A stretch of DNA of 64,000 nucleotides from the NCBI GenBank assembly GCA_030435675.1, contig CM059625.1, positions 1,240,001 to 1,304,000 on the forward strand, given 5' to 3'. Origin of the DNA: Steinernema hermaphroditum. Lineage: Eukaryota > Nematoda > Chromadorea > Rhabditida > Steinernematidae. Positions within the stretch are counted from its first letter, which is position 1; each line of letters opens with the position of its first letter. The notes under the pieces are model-generated. The model saw only the letters and a program-made list of their open reading frames with translations, was not told the DNA's origin and ran no database searches. Both the position numbers and the translations under genes were made by a program. Of this stretch, positions 1-13,235 are shown piece by piece.

Positions 1-1088
1 CATAGAGTGATCAAAACGCTGGTGCGACATGCCACCCATGCTGAAGTGACCGTGATACGATGTGATACCATCTGCCGGAAACGAAACAAATTGAATGTGA
101 ACATGCAGAGCTTTTTTGTGCGTAAAGTGAACCAGCAACTGCACCTTTAGAAGCCAAAGAGACATGTTCCGCACCTTCCATAATATATACAAGTAATATA
201 GTTGAATGAACAAAAAACTGTTTAATGTGATCGATATTTTGTATTGTGGTGCGTTTAAAATAACGTTACAACAAACAGAGGAGCGAATCCACGAAGGACG
301 AGCATTACTGACAGTTTACTTCCTGCAACATTGCGTGACACCTTCTTTTGATGAGAAAATTTATTGTTAGCCTGTCATAATTTATCACAGCATACATCAT
401 GATCAATGGTCGTAAGTAATCACCTGTGCAAATAGAGTGACGAAGCGCTTTCAGCAGATGCCACCCAAGTTGATGTGCACATAGTGATACAATCTGTTCT
501 TTCTGAATGGATACGTCGTACGTTACGCGTTGTTATTAATAGCATTACATAATAATTTTATAGCATTACACGTAATATTATATTTGTTCTCTGACGGGCA
601 CGAATGGGCGCTAATTAAGCGAGAAATCTGAATTGAGAAATCAAAACGGTACGGTTGAGTCAGAATGTCACAGCACAGCAAACTTGTTATCGCCAAGTTG
701 CCAAGCAGTCTTGACCGTTAATTTATTGTCTACAGTTGACGATAGGCAAGTTAGTGGGTCTCGTGCTGTCGCACATGGTTGTCATGGCTGTCTTGAAACG
801 CGGAACGTCATGTTGCCTCTTCACAAGAGACGAACGTGATATGTGTACGAGACGACTGCCACGCGATTTGCTAAATTTCTCCCTCCATCACCGTGTCGTG
901 GATTTCGGCCATTTTTAGCCACGATGCTCCGGTTCCTTCGCACATTTCCCCCCACAAATTATTAGCACACAGGAGTGCCTAATTTTTCTTTCAGACCAGC
1001 CACTATTTGGGCTTTTCCCCACGAAGAAACCACCTATTTTAAGCATCGTTTGCAATATTTGTAAAAGCACTACTAGACACGCCCACTG
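1..1088. other. Intergenic region upstream of the VPS13 gene
   Basis: I see no convincing gene here. The two short ORFs near 633-918 overlap each other in different frames and look like nothing I know. A diverged direct repeat is visible: bases 1-85 and 431-510 share the order 'agagtga', then 'gccaccca', then 'tgata', about 430 bp apart. Promoter and 5' leader of the VPS13 gene should lie here. A possible spliced-leader acceptor is the 'ctactag' at about 1070-1076, just ahead of the ATG at 1089. Confidence 0.6.
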
Positions 1089-4000
1089 ATGCTCGAAGGA
1101 CTCGTAGCATGGGTGCTGAACACATACATAGGCGAGTACCTTGAAGATCTGAACACTGATCAGCTGTCCATCGCCCTACTTCAAGGCATGTCCTGTATCG
1201 TAAGACACTTGTCCATTGGCCACTTCGTTTAGGACAGGTGGAGCTCGAAAATGTGCCTCTCAAGAAGACAGCGCTCAAAAAATTCGATGTACCCGTGCAG
1301 GTGAAGTCTGGCTACTTGGGCAAACTCACATTGAGCGTTCCTCTTACCCATATGCGCAGCGCGCCGTGGGTTGTGAAGATCAGCGATCTGCTTGTGCTCC
1401 TGGGTCCATCCGACGGAAAATATGATGTGGAGTTTGTTGAGCGCTATGAGCAGACGAAGAAGGAACAAATGTTGGATGAGCTGGAAAACTTTCACAAGGT
1501 AAAGATTACCTTGTATTCAATCTGATTCGCTTCGTTTAGAAGCAACTTCTCCAAGCTTTGGGAATCCCAATCCTCGATGAGAGCTCACAGTCTCAAGGCT
1601 CGTGGTGGGGTGCATCGCTCGTGTCCACGATCGTCAACAACGTCCAACTTATCTTGACAAATGTACATATCCGCTACGAAGACGACGTCTCACTGCCAAA
1701 CCATCATCCATTCAACTGCGGTGCCAGGATTCAAAAGATTTCTGTACAAACCACTGATCCACAGTGGGTAAGAGTGACCTTTTCATGCTATGACACAGTA
1801 GAAACCTGTAGAAATCCGGCTTCGTTCAACCCAAAGAAGGCGAGAATGTTTTCAAGATACTCGATTTGCAAGGCTTCTCGGTTTATTGGAACAGCGGTCA
1901 ACCGATCCATAAAGAAGTCGCTTCGTATAAGGATTTGCAGAAAATCTTGGCTCCGGAGGATACCAGAAATAACAACTTTGTTCTGCAACCATTTAGCGCA
2001 AGTCTAAAGATGGAAAAAAATTCAAGTAAACTACCGTTGAAAGCGACAAGTCCAGCCTCTCCCAGATTTAAGGTAAAAGCCCTAATATTTTTGTCCTGGT
2101 ATACTCAGTTTCAGTTTGACTTCTGCCTGGAACGAGTAAACATTGAGCTTTCAAAGCGTCAGTTTGCTGAAATTCGTCTCTTGTGTCGCGAATGGGCGCG
2201 CTTTGATCGAGCACGTCAACATAGAAAATGGCGTCCTCTTATGAGTATTTCCGAGGATGGTCACTCGTGGTGGAAGTTTGCGTACGGCAGGATTGCGGAA
2301 CCCACCAGGAAACAGCGATCAAGTCAGACTTGGCATTTTGCTTACGAACGTGCAAAACAGCTGAACGCATACTGTCGCGCCTATAGAAAACGCCTCATAT
2401 CCATCATAGAAAAGGAACAGGCGAAACAAAATCCTGAAAATGGAAGTTCTCAGAATGTGCCAAACATCAATGAAGACGTTGTATTAATGAAGCAGATTGA
2501 ACGCGACTCTCAGTACACATACCAGGTAACAATATGCTCTCTTCCTGATTACGATTACTGTATTTTCAGGAACTTAATCTGTTCCGTGAAACTGTATTTC
2601 GCCGGCTAATGAAAGAGCGGGAAGATGCAGAAGAAGAAGACACTTCCACTGAGTACGGAAATCAGGAGACACATGATGCTGTTGATTCTATTGATGCCCC
2701 GCGGCCTCCCACTCCTCAGAGTCCCAAAAGTGGCGGCTCCGGGAGAAGCACACCGATTCGGTCCCCAAATCAAGCACAGTCACAACAAACGTGGTACGGG
2801 TGGATGAGCAGCTGGTTTTCTTCAGAAACCCCATCTGGTTGGCATCGCTACAAAATCAAATAATTTACTGACAAGCTGTTTAGAAGATAATCGTCCTGAA
2901 GTTGAGCAAGCCGAATCACTTCTTCTTGATGTGCTACCCGATGTCAAAGAGCGACCATTGCCACCTTATCTTCAGAGGTTGGAGAAACAGCTAGAAGACG
3001 AAATCATGGACGTGTTGACGGAATCGTGGGATGACTCCAACGTACTTCGCCGCGATGCTCTCCTTGCGGAAATAATGCTTCATTTGGAGAAAATGACTAT
3101 TCGTTTTGTTGACTTTGACGAGGAAGTACGTTGTGGTGACGTGTTGCCCGTTGACGACTACTATCTTAAGCATGCCTTTGGCAGAACTCGCGTGCTCGCT
3201 ATGGACCTGTGGAATGTGGTTGGACGACTTCATCTTTCACCTCGCCACAACAGCACTACCGTAACCTTGTCCGTTGGAGACATGGGTATTCAAAGGCTGC
3301 AAACGGAAAGTACGATTGAAGCTAATGAGAAAGAAAACGGTTCTGCCGATGAATCCGTGGACAAATTAGAGGACGCCGATGAGCTGTTCCAAGATACGTC
3401 CCTTATTTACGGGACCACAGCTTCGCATTTTGTGCACGAGACGTCAAAACTGTTATTGGCGATCGGGAAGAGCAGTGATGGCACTGGTGAGGACGGCGAA
3501 TCCGATTTTGAGATAGAAGGACAGCAGTTCTTGCCTGCCAAACCTATCTTCCAGTTGGTTTTCGCTTTGGTTCAGCCTTAATAACTGCCTTCAGAATGGT
3601 CTATCGACGCAGGGCGCCAAAGCTGATTGCCCGCCACACACTGGAAGCAACATTCAGTTCGATGTCGGTAATGTACGACGAAGACGCTCTTGAAGGACTG
3701 GCAAGCCTTTTTGACATGGAATCTGCGTTCGTTGATGCCAATAACGACGGGTCAACTTCGGAGACGGCCGAGTTTGAACAACAGTCACACCTGTTCTTCA
3801 CCATCAAAGTGCCCGAGGTCCAAGTGGAGCTTCGAAGTCGACGCTCTACTCTTCTTGGCGAGAACAACAACGAAGATGGAATAGCGTTCTCCAACCTTAA
3901 AATCGCTGATGTCCGCATGGAGGTCGTTCGCACAGAGCAGTTTGTTACAAGGGTAGGCATAAAAAAGATGCCTTAATCTTCGGAACTACTCATTTTAGGC

Positions 4001-7000
4001 AAACATCGCCTTTGGTGAAATCGTACTCCTGGACATGTTCGAATCCCCGAATCAAGCTATTCTACGAGCTGTGACTCCAAAGCTGAATGTGAGCAAATCA
4101 TCAGTTGATATATTTAAAGAACATTTTTCAGCAGTCTCTCTCAATGTCATGTCCAGACCTCTTCAAAAGTGAGCAAACCACGGCAGCTCTTTCGTCGTCT
4201 TTACCGTCAAAGTGGGCAGTATTTGGTCCCCCAAAATCGGCGGAAAAGAATAAAACCGCTATCCGCAAAGCGAGCACTTTTGCCGACGAAGGCTATGGAC
4301 TCGTTACCATTGATGATCGCTCGCTAATCCGCATTAAGTTCGTCGATTCGCATCATCCAGCATTCGAGCAGCAATTCGAAAAGGTAGGTGTTTTTTACAT
4401 TTATTACTTGAATGCAATGCTTCGCATGTGGGATGCTTTTTAACAATAGTCGGTTTTCAATCAAATCATCTTGAATACAATAGCGATTTTCTTGTAATGT
4501 TGAGAACATAAGAGAACTGGAAAATCGCTTCAGGCCTACTGCAGCCAAATGTATCGGTCGGGACTGTAGATGTCAGGGTCCAGGGTGTGATCTGGACTCG
4601 AAACCACAGCTGACTCTCTTTTTCCAAATCTGGAGGACGGTGTGATTATAGTGACGAGGGCTTAAAATTACCTCATACGTCCGGCAATCCCTTTGCTCTT
4701 CAGTTCACTGAGGAGACTGTTGAACTCCGTAGGCGTACGGCGAATCAGTACATGGCCAGGCTTTGCATCTGCCGTGTTGGCCATCATAGTCATGATACAG
4801 ACGAGAGTGACAGCTTGTAGGAGTAGGGATTGCATGATGGATGCAAGGAACTGATGTATGCCGCGTGTCTGTATTCGTTCCACGAACAATACTTCAGGAC
4901 CCACCCATTTCTTCTGGATTTTAAGGAAAATCCATTCTGGATGGCATTCAAAAGAATACTAAGGTTTTTGGTTTTTTCATTTGGCTAATGGTTTTTTCAT
5001 TTTGATAATTAGGCTGGGCCAAGGTTAACGTATTATTTATAAATCAAGGCAGCAATAACATATTCTTGCTGCAAATATGATACTATGTTGAGAATACTCA
5101 ATGAGGCATTATGAGCTTACGGTAGACTGCGACAAAGTTAATTATTTCCTTTTAGACCAGCGTTTTCGTAAATGTGACTGTTGCAAACGTCGACTTGGGG
5201 GTCAACAGAAGAACATGGGTCATGCTCATGGACTTCTTCGGTCTTCTCGGCCAACCCGAAGCTCAAAAGTCGACGGTGACCAGTGCACGCCAATCCTATA
5301 GCACCAAGATGAACATCATGCAAACGAAGGCGACCGGCGAAGGTGTTGAGTCTCAAGCACATCAGACAAATACGGCTGAGGCATACACTTTGTCATGTTC
5401 CTTCGAAATCGAGAAGCTCGCTCTTGACATGAATTATCCGGCGAACAAAACGCAGCTCGGACGATTGTCGTTAACAGATGCTGCTGTTAACGTTAAGGTT
5501 AGCGTGTTCCAACGTGTTGCCTTCTTTACCGTAATCTTTAGCTGCACTTGGGTGATTCTTCCAAGCCCATGCAACTTGACTTGACCACGACTGCTGTGTG
5601 CCTTTCCGATAGGACGCCTTTCTACAGCCAGCTCTACGATGAGAGGCTTACGATCACCGCCAATGATGGAGCAACCGACCGCCCGACAGCGACAATTCAA
5701 CTAATCAAATATATGGAGCCAGATCCGCTTTTGAAGCGCCAATTCGATATGAGCTTGAAAATGATGATTCCATCCTCTATGAACACCTTCTACGTCCACA
5801 CACATCGATATTTAACATCCGTGGCCGACTTTTGGTGTCAGCTAGCAGAGCTGCAGCAGCAGGTTTCTAACGATAGGCGCTCCGTTGTTCAGGTATGTTA
5901 CGTTAATATGTAAATAGTCGTCAAGGAACCAGGCTTTTTAGTCATATGACCAACACAAATCTCGCTGCTTAATGGACATTTGCATTGACGGAAATGTCAA
6001 CGTCGCATTCCCGCTGAATCAGTTTAGTCGTCATGTGGTGCTGCTGGAAACGCAAGCGATAGCTGTCTCGAACGATTTCGTCTGCGCGTCTAAAATTCAC
6101 AATTTCAAAGAATACTGCCTGGAAAACCCATGCCCGGAAAGTGACGATTATGACTGTGTCATTGATGCCATAGAGGCACACTGCAAGAACGCCTCATTCT
6201 TCGAAGCCTTTTGCCGATCACATGACGTTTCCTCCCCTCAATTCCATCATGACGACATTCCCAAATTTGGAGATATATACACAAATGCGCCTTCGACGTT
6301 CCAGAAGTTTGACTTCGTGAAAGTGAATGAGAATTTGTTGAATAAGCCGAAAACCTTAAAATTCATCGTCTATCGGAATATCGATGAATTTATTTCACAC
6401 AATGGTGAGCGGTCTAATGCCGAACATAGAAGTGACAAATGACTATTTAGCCCCAAACAATGCAGTTATTCTCAGTATTGATGATGCGGAACTGAACGTG
6501 TCGACCGAATTCTATCGGTTGATTCGTGGAGTGTTGGAAAAGAACTTCGCCGATCCTCTTATTCCAGTTCCAGAAACCATTCCAATAGAAATTTTACAGA
6601 AGCCGGAAAGCACAGTCGTATGTTCATACTTTGGCCATTGGTACACATTGACCATAATTCTAGGAGACTCTCTCACCGATTCGATACATAACTTTCGCAT
6701 TCCGATTATCCTTTTGCAATGTCGTGTGGAACTGTAGAACCCTTTCTCCGCTGACACGGGAAGGTCGAACCTTTGCCCAATTGGACCTACAAAAGGCTCG
6801 GATTTCTTTTGATGGATTCACAGACAACCAGTCTGAGTTTAACATGACATGCGATTCGGCCGAACTTATCGACTGCAACAATGACTGCTATGTTAAAAAC
6901 GTGTTCACTACAGTGCTGCAACCGTGTTGGAAAGGCAGAGGTGCTAGGTAAGCCTGCTTTGAGCCAGACACAACACATGTCATATCGTTTAGTGCTTTGA

Positions 7001-10000
7001 ATTTGATGTTCGAAGCAGATATTCTGATGAAGAAGGACGAAGCACCGAAGGTGTCAATCGTTCTCATGAATTCAAGGATTCTTCTCTTCCCAAAATTTTT
7101 GAATGACGCTCTAAATTACTTCCTGCTGAATACTGACTTTATTCCTCCAGGTAAAATTTTGCCCAATTGTAAAAATAATCCACATCGTTGCAGAAGAAGA
7201 ATCCCATATGCACGCACCACTTTGTGAAATTGCGAAGGACGGCGTGATCGTACGTAGCCATGGAGTTTGCGTAGCACCAGAGACGTTGTCAGACAATCGT
7301 CTTCTCTTGAAGCTCAACATGAAGGAATGCGATCTGGTGCTTATTGAGAATCCAACCTCGTCAAACAGTCTAGCGATAATAGCAGCGACTACTGCCGTTG
7401 TCAACATGACGGATATTGGCGGAGAAATCTCTGCGGTGCTCGAGATCCAGCAACTAAACGTTTCGTGGTGTCTTATGTCCGCGCCTTCGGAAACGTCTTG
7501 TCGCCTAACAAATGACTTCACTGCTACCATCCAGTTAGGCCTCGAACGAAACGAAAAAACGTTGACAGAATGCGCAAAGGCATTTGTCGCTGGATTGCCG
7601 AGCATAACCAACCCGAAGCACCACCTTATCCTTCAGTTGAACCACGTTGTCGGGCGAATGTCATACAAGGATGCGATGATTGTGCGATCTATTGTAACGA
7701 AAGCCATGCAGCACTATCAGAAGACCATGGAATCACCGCCACTTATTACGCAAGGAAATGCATCTCCCTCGAAACAACGTGAGTTATAAGTAGCGTGCAT
7801 GTTTTCAAGTCTGGTTTCAGCTGCTATAAATATTCAACGGGTGGCTCTCAAGGCAAATCAGCTTTCGATGTGGTTGCTGGACGACTACAAGGGTACTTCT
7901 TTGCCTCTTGCTCGCTTTATAGTTTCTTGTAAGTCGAACTTCATGAGAAGAAAAGAACCATATTTTTTAGCGATCTGCGCCAACTACGGCAGCTGCTCGT
8001 GGACTAGTTCGTTTAACGTTGGAGTGGACTACTTCAATCAAAAGCTTTTCGAGTGGAAACCACTGCTGGAACAGTGGGTTATTCAGAAGTTCGTTGGCAC
8101 CATCAAGGAGAAATTGTGCTCCGTGGAACTGCAGACAAGTATAATGACAAATTTTATGGTTGCTCTCAAATGGGGTTTATTTAGGGCACCTAAGCACTTT
8201 AGACATAAATTTGACACAGGCATTCGTACAGCAATTTCTCCATCAAAGCTCGCGGTGGGATGATATCCGACGAAGTGTGGACAGTGACATGCAGTATGCT
8301 TTTCTTATTAGATCAAGTCTTATGCAGAACGTTTAGTGGCGAAGCTGTAATGCAGTCGCGTTCTGACCACCTACCATACCTCCTTCGGAATGACACTGGA
8401 TCAGAGATCGTATTTACCACAGGAGTTGACGAGATTTTGAAGGCGCGCGCTCAGCAACGGAAACCCAACGTGAAATGGGTTACGGTACCGGTTGGCAAGA
8501 CCAGCACATTTGAGTTCCCCATCAAACGTTTGGTATGTTTATAGTAGTAGCTATGGTATCAAGCTCTGAATTTAGCTACAAAGCGACGATTCCACGGGAT
8601 CTGGAACGCGTCAAATTGCCGTGCAAGTCGATGGATATAGCCAAGTGTCGCCTTTGAATGTTGATTCCGTTGGTTGCTACTATCGAAACTGTCACAGAGC
8701 AGCGCATACGCAAAGCGGATCATCAGTTGTAAGATTCGCAAACCGCTGATCATCGACAACTTTATGCCTTTAGATAACTCACACGTGTTTGGTTGCGGTA
8801 GTTTCCATGGAGAAGGATGGCAGGAAAGTTGTAACCCTACGATCGCCACTGGTAGTAGTCAACAAGCTCAGTCAAGCTGCGGTACTTTCCATAGAAACGA
8901 AGTCTTCCACCTCCAAAGGAGCGATCTCGTTCCTTGTCGATCCGGGACAGCAATTTGCTGTTCCACTGAAGTATTCGACTTCTAAGCTAGAGTTCCGACC
9001 TGGAGGACAGTGGAGTACGTGTACGCCGAAGACAGTTGATTGGAGGACATTCTCGAAGTCCGGAGCAGTGAAGAACGTTCTTGTTAAGTTCCACGCGGAG
9101 AAAGTTGGAAACTACTGGTACGGCCTCCTTAATATCTGCTGTCATGAATTGGATGTTTAGGATGTGTATCTCCGTGAAGCGTGAACATCCAGAAACGGAG
9201 TACATTCCTGGCCACTTGATCACTCTTGTGCCGCCGTTAACCATCATGAATCTGCTTCCGATTGATATTGAGATAACTACTGCCACTGGAAAGAGGTTTC
9301 CAATCTCTGCTGGCAAGAAATTTGCTGCCACATGTGTAAGCGCGTACCAGTTGTAGCATTTGTTATTCGGCGACCACTCCTTCAGATCAACATCGACGAG
9401 AACACAACGGTCAGAGTGCAAACGGACCGCTTCTACACGCCGAACTCGGCGTCAATATGCAGATCTGTCCTATCTGATGGCTCTACAATGCGCCGGTTAG
9501 ACATGCCCATGAGCGATTCGAATGGCCGACCTCTGGATATGTACGGAAACTTGACGCTCGGAAAAGGAGGCTGCCTGGAGCTGTCTTTGTGGGTTCCGTA
9601 CTGGGTCGTCAACAAGTCGGGTATTCCGTTGATCATCAAGCAGGAATCGGCAAGTACCGACGCTGCTGGTCAGTTTGAGGAGCATGAAAGGGCGAAGGAT
9701 AGACATCCGTTGATGTTTTCACTGTCTGATGATCGTAAATCAGGAAAATAGTAAGTGGCTTTACAAAAAAATGGTTACGCCTTTGTTTCAGTTGTTCGTT
9801 GCGGGTTGGAAATCGCTATATCAACGATCCCGGCTATTCTCCGCGGTATAGCGATCGGTTCGCGCTTTCACCCGGTGTACAAGCTTTAAAACTTCTTGTT
9901 TCTCACGAGCAGGAGGCAACATTGTAAGTACCAATGCCGCTCTTATCAAAAGCTCAATTTTCTAGAATTTATAACGTTGGAGTTGATGTCCGACAGGGCC

Positions 10001-13000
10001 AAGGACGCTACAAAGACACTCAAGTTGTACTGCTCACTCCCAGATATCACCTTGACAATCAATCTTCCAGTAGGCTTTTCTTGGCTCACTACGAGTTTGT
10101 TGATGTACGTGGAAACGCGTAGCTATTCCATACTCATTGGATAACTTCAGAGGCCACATAAGCATGTTTCTATCGACAGCAAATGTAACATGATCTGGAA
10201 CGAGAACTTCGAGGATAAGAGGATGCTTTGTGTTCGTATGGATGGTGTAAAGCATTGGAGCTGTCCATTCAGAATCGATCAGATCGGATCGTTCCATGTG
10301 ACCATGAGGTATCAAACAGCGTCTACCAAAAGAGTTTCTACTTTACTTTGTAGGGATGCCTCTGACACACCGAACTTCGTCCGTGTCGAAGTTAGCCTAA
10401 ATAGTGCGGTCTTTTGTGTTACGTTTGCCGACGCTTGCTACTTCCCCCCGCCAATCAGAATTGTTAATCAATCCAACGTTCCCGTCCTGTACCAACAGTT
10501 CTCTGAAAAGCCGCGCGAAGCGCATTTACGAACGATATGTAAAGCGCGAAGCACAGGTAGATATAGCATATTTTCGACATGTTTTACAATGTTATGAATT
10601 TAGTCGATTACGCTTGGGATGATCTCTATGCCGCAAAGCGTGTAACACTCCAAGTGTTCGAGAACCGCTCGCACTCCTATGACCCTAACAAACCCGGAAA
10701 TGGACCGCAGCTGGTCTACGAGAACAACGTTTTCATCAGGTATTTGCCGTCCTTTACACAACGATCTCCGAGTGGATTCACTGACGACCAAGAGTTAGTG
10801 CTGGAGGTGCTTCAAAATGGCAAAGTAATCCTAAACAAGATGAGCATATCCGGAGGCAACAGCCAGAATCAGTTGTGGAAGCTAGCGAGCGACGGATGTC
10901 TTGAGAACATAGGGATGAATCAGCGATCGAGAAGCGGCGAACGATACGTGCTCGATGTGCTCGACAGAGCAGAAAAAGCGCTTATGATGATGAAACGGAA
11001 TTCGGCGAGAAATAAGTTCCAGTTTTGGCGGCTAACATCCGATCAGCGACTAGCTTGTGGAATCGAAAACGCGTATGCCGAAGTCAGAGACAAGTCATCT
11101 CTGTTCCTCTCCGTTGGAAACACATCAAAGCGCGAGTGCAACGACAGGGGAATCCCGGTGGCGCAGCTTATGGGAATTCAAAGGCAAAAGCCAGGAAGTG
11201 GCGTTCTGAATGTGGAGTGTCTACATAAGGGTCCGACGTTGGTAAGTTTCATTCCCACTGTGAGGGATCAAACTTACAGATTAACTTTTGTAACGTCTAT
11301 TTGTTTTAAAGGTTGTGAGAATTGTCGATCAAGAAGAAGTGGTTACTGCTTTTGCGCCCAAGAAAACTAGCGTCGTCACAAAGAGCACAGAATCAAGTTC
11401 TTTTACTGATGGTCTGAGCTATGAGATCAGTGTTTCCATGCCGAGCGGAGTAGGGTTCTCTCTCATAAACGGACGAGACGAGGAGCTCCTCTATGCCCGA
11501 TTCCATGGCGTTTCCTTTCACACACGAGTGTCAGAGAACAACTATCGCCTGACTGCAAGCGTGAATGTTATCCAGGTTCCTCGGAAAGATGTTAAGCTTA
11601 ACGCATTCATCGAATTCAGATTGACAACCAACTGACGACATCAGATAAATGGCAATTCGTATTTTGTCATATGGACGCACTCAACGACGAGGCGGACACA
11701 CCGACGTACGGTGAGAATACGGAACGCATCGACGAATGGAGCAATTGCGCGAAGGTGCCAGCGTTGAAGGTCGAGATGAGCTGTACACCAAACCAACACT
11801 ACGACGCATTTGAGGCAAGCATTAAAACGAAAGACTCAAGCTATAATGTAATTTTAGTGCTTCCGAGTGAAAGTCAGCGATATGTGTGTTCAACTAGATG
11901 AAATGTTGTTATGGAAGCTGATAGAATTCATCCAGGAATCTGGAGCTACTGACAGCTTCCAACCGGACACTCTTCTTCAGCCACCTAATATGGAACTGGA
12001 GAGACCAGACCCTCTTAAGGCGCGGAAATGCTATTTCGGTACTCTTGATTTGGAGATGGGCTGCGCTGCTCTTTCTGGTGAGAAGACGAACTCCTTCCAA
12101 GCAAATACGATATCTTTTTCAGTGGTTACGATTGCAACCAGTGGTTTGCCTCCCGAATTGCGCGCCCTGAAGCAACAGTTCAACATAAAGCTCGTTAGCT
12201 TCGAGAATGCTTCGATCACCATGCCACCGTTCCGTCAATTACACTATTTCGAGACGTTCTCCTTCCTGGGAGAAACCCTGCGGAAATTCTACATGTCCGA
12301 GCTGCAAAAGCAAACGGTCAACATTGTCATTACCATGGATGCTTTTGGAAATCCACTAGGTCTCGCCACTGACATTAAGGAAAGCTTCCAGTGTCTGTTT
12401 CTGGAAGGAGATGTAGGTGGATTTGTCAGCGGAGTCGGATATGGTGTGACGAATAGTATTTCGAAGGTAGGTGGCGTTGCATTTGCTCATTTTTAAGATG
12501 CATGTGAAGACCATATCACCAGCTGAATCAAGACTCTTGACTTCTACAAGTTGTTTTCAGGTGGCCTCATCATTTGCTCACGGCGTGGGCTCCATTACCT
12601 ACGATGAACAGCACGAGCTTATGAGACAACGAATGTTACGTTCGAGCTCTCAGCAGGACTATAATGCGGCACTGTCACATCTTTACGGTGGCGTTAAAGG
12701 CTTGGGTGTAGGCCTCCTCGGCGGTTTCACTGCGATTTTCAACAACCCTTACACGGGGGCGAAACGAGGTGGATTAACGGTAGGCATGCAAACCTCGTAT
12801 TCTTGCATTGATGTTCTTTGTAGGGTGGCATTGTTGGTGGACTTACCGGTGCTGTGGATGCGGTGACAAAGCCGGTGCAAGGCGTCTTCGATTTCGTTGA
12901 AGGCACAGCATCAGCAATGAAAGAAATGATTGGATCTCCGTCTAGTACGTTTATGCTGCGATGTTCCTCAACATCTTCATTTCGTCTTTAGGCCGAAAGT

Positions 13001-13086
13001 CGCGATTTGCGGAAGAACGGGTGCGAGCACCACGACTCCCAAAAGGGCTCGGCGCAGCGAATTCTTCCGTTAAACATATTGTGTAA
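1089..13086 (+). CDS. vps-13: VPS13-family bridge-like lipid transfer protein (37 exons, 3198 aa)
   Basis: Proteins of this family are long lipid-conducting rods at membrane contact sites. The N terminus has the chorein-type start ([11 protein letters not shown], then residues like [12 protein letters not shown]). The adaptor-binding region shows [12 protein letters not shown] near residue 2236 and [18 protein letters not shown] near 2430. The C-terminal ATG2_C-like region has [23 protein letters not shown] and [14 protein letters not shown]. Exons: 1089-1185, 1233-1498, 1540-1767, 1812-2072, 2115-2525, 2570-2837, 2884-3553, 3595-3952, 3999-4088, 4132-4383, 5156-5497, 5542-5892, 5942-6404, 6451-6617, 6664-6947, 6993-7150, 7194-7778, 7821-7928, 7971-8138, 8185-8293, 8337-8532, 8576-8728, 8774-9117, 9161-9335, 9386-9750, 9792-9923, 9966-10104, 10151-10308, 10354-10556, 10604-11241, 11312-11575, 11620-11814, 11858-12077, 12123-12466, 12561-12779, 12824-12944, 12992-13086. 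They sum to 9597 nt, an exact multiple of 3. Introns at 1186 and 11815 start with GC; those at 2838 and 3554 start GTTGG. Introns at 2073 and 12078 keep the frame, so could be retained. The protein ends soon after [10 protein letters not shown] see no PH-like domain after it. Identity is near certain, single exon edges less so. Confidence 0.95.
4536..4835 (-). CDS. flp-27: FMRFamide-like neuropeptide precursor, FLP-27 type, nested antisense in a VPS13 intron
   Basis: Read on the minus strand, exon 1 is 4835-4672 and exon 2 is 4629-4536, joined over a 42-nt intron (AG|GTAATT ... CTCCAG|A) to give 85 aa. Residues 1-24 form a signal peptide (starts MQSLLLQAV, ends ANTADA). An RR site then precedes the peptide, which starts at TPTEF and ends [14 protein letters not shown] followed by KR. 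The splice falls exactly between R-M-R and FG-KR, so unspliced reading hides the amidation signal. C. elegans FLP-27, as I remember it, ends ELKGKGLGGRMRFG. That peptide is an amidated ligand released from neurons. An acidic tail of about 27 residues follows, ending at TAG. The gene lies wholly inside the 772-nt intron 4384-5155 of the VPS13 gene, the only large intron there. The start is the first in-frame ATG; the reading upstream (to 4904) has no ATG. Confidence 0.88.
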
Positions 13087-13229
13087 TAAGAACGTATTAG
13101 GATAATTACGTTTTGTATATTCTTTCATGCTTTGTCCCTCATGTCAGATTGTACGTATTTCCCACAAATTTCTATTGTAAACTATTCACTTAATCAGGAT
13201 CAGTTATGCAAAATGCGGTGTATATGGGT

Positions 13230-13235
13230 AATAAA
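13230..13235 (+). terminator. Probable poly(A) signal AATAAA of the VPS13 gene
   Basis: AATAAA lies 144 bp past the VPS13 stop codon in otherwise non-coding AT-rich DNA. No further exon with VPS13 character is seen beyond it, which supports the 13086 stop as the true end. Confidence 0.55.

Noticed and set aside
2073..2114. Reading the VPS13 frame straight through 2073-2114 without splicing
   Set aside because: The segment is open and divisible by three, but it has a normal donor, a TTTCAG acceptor, intron-like composition and no family resemblance.
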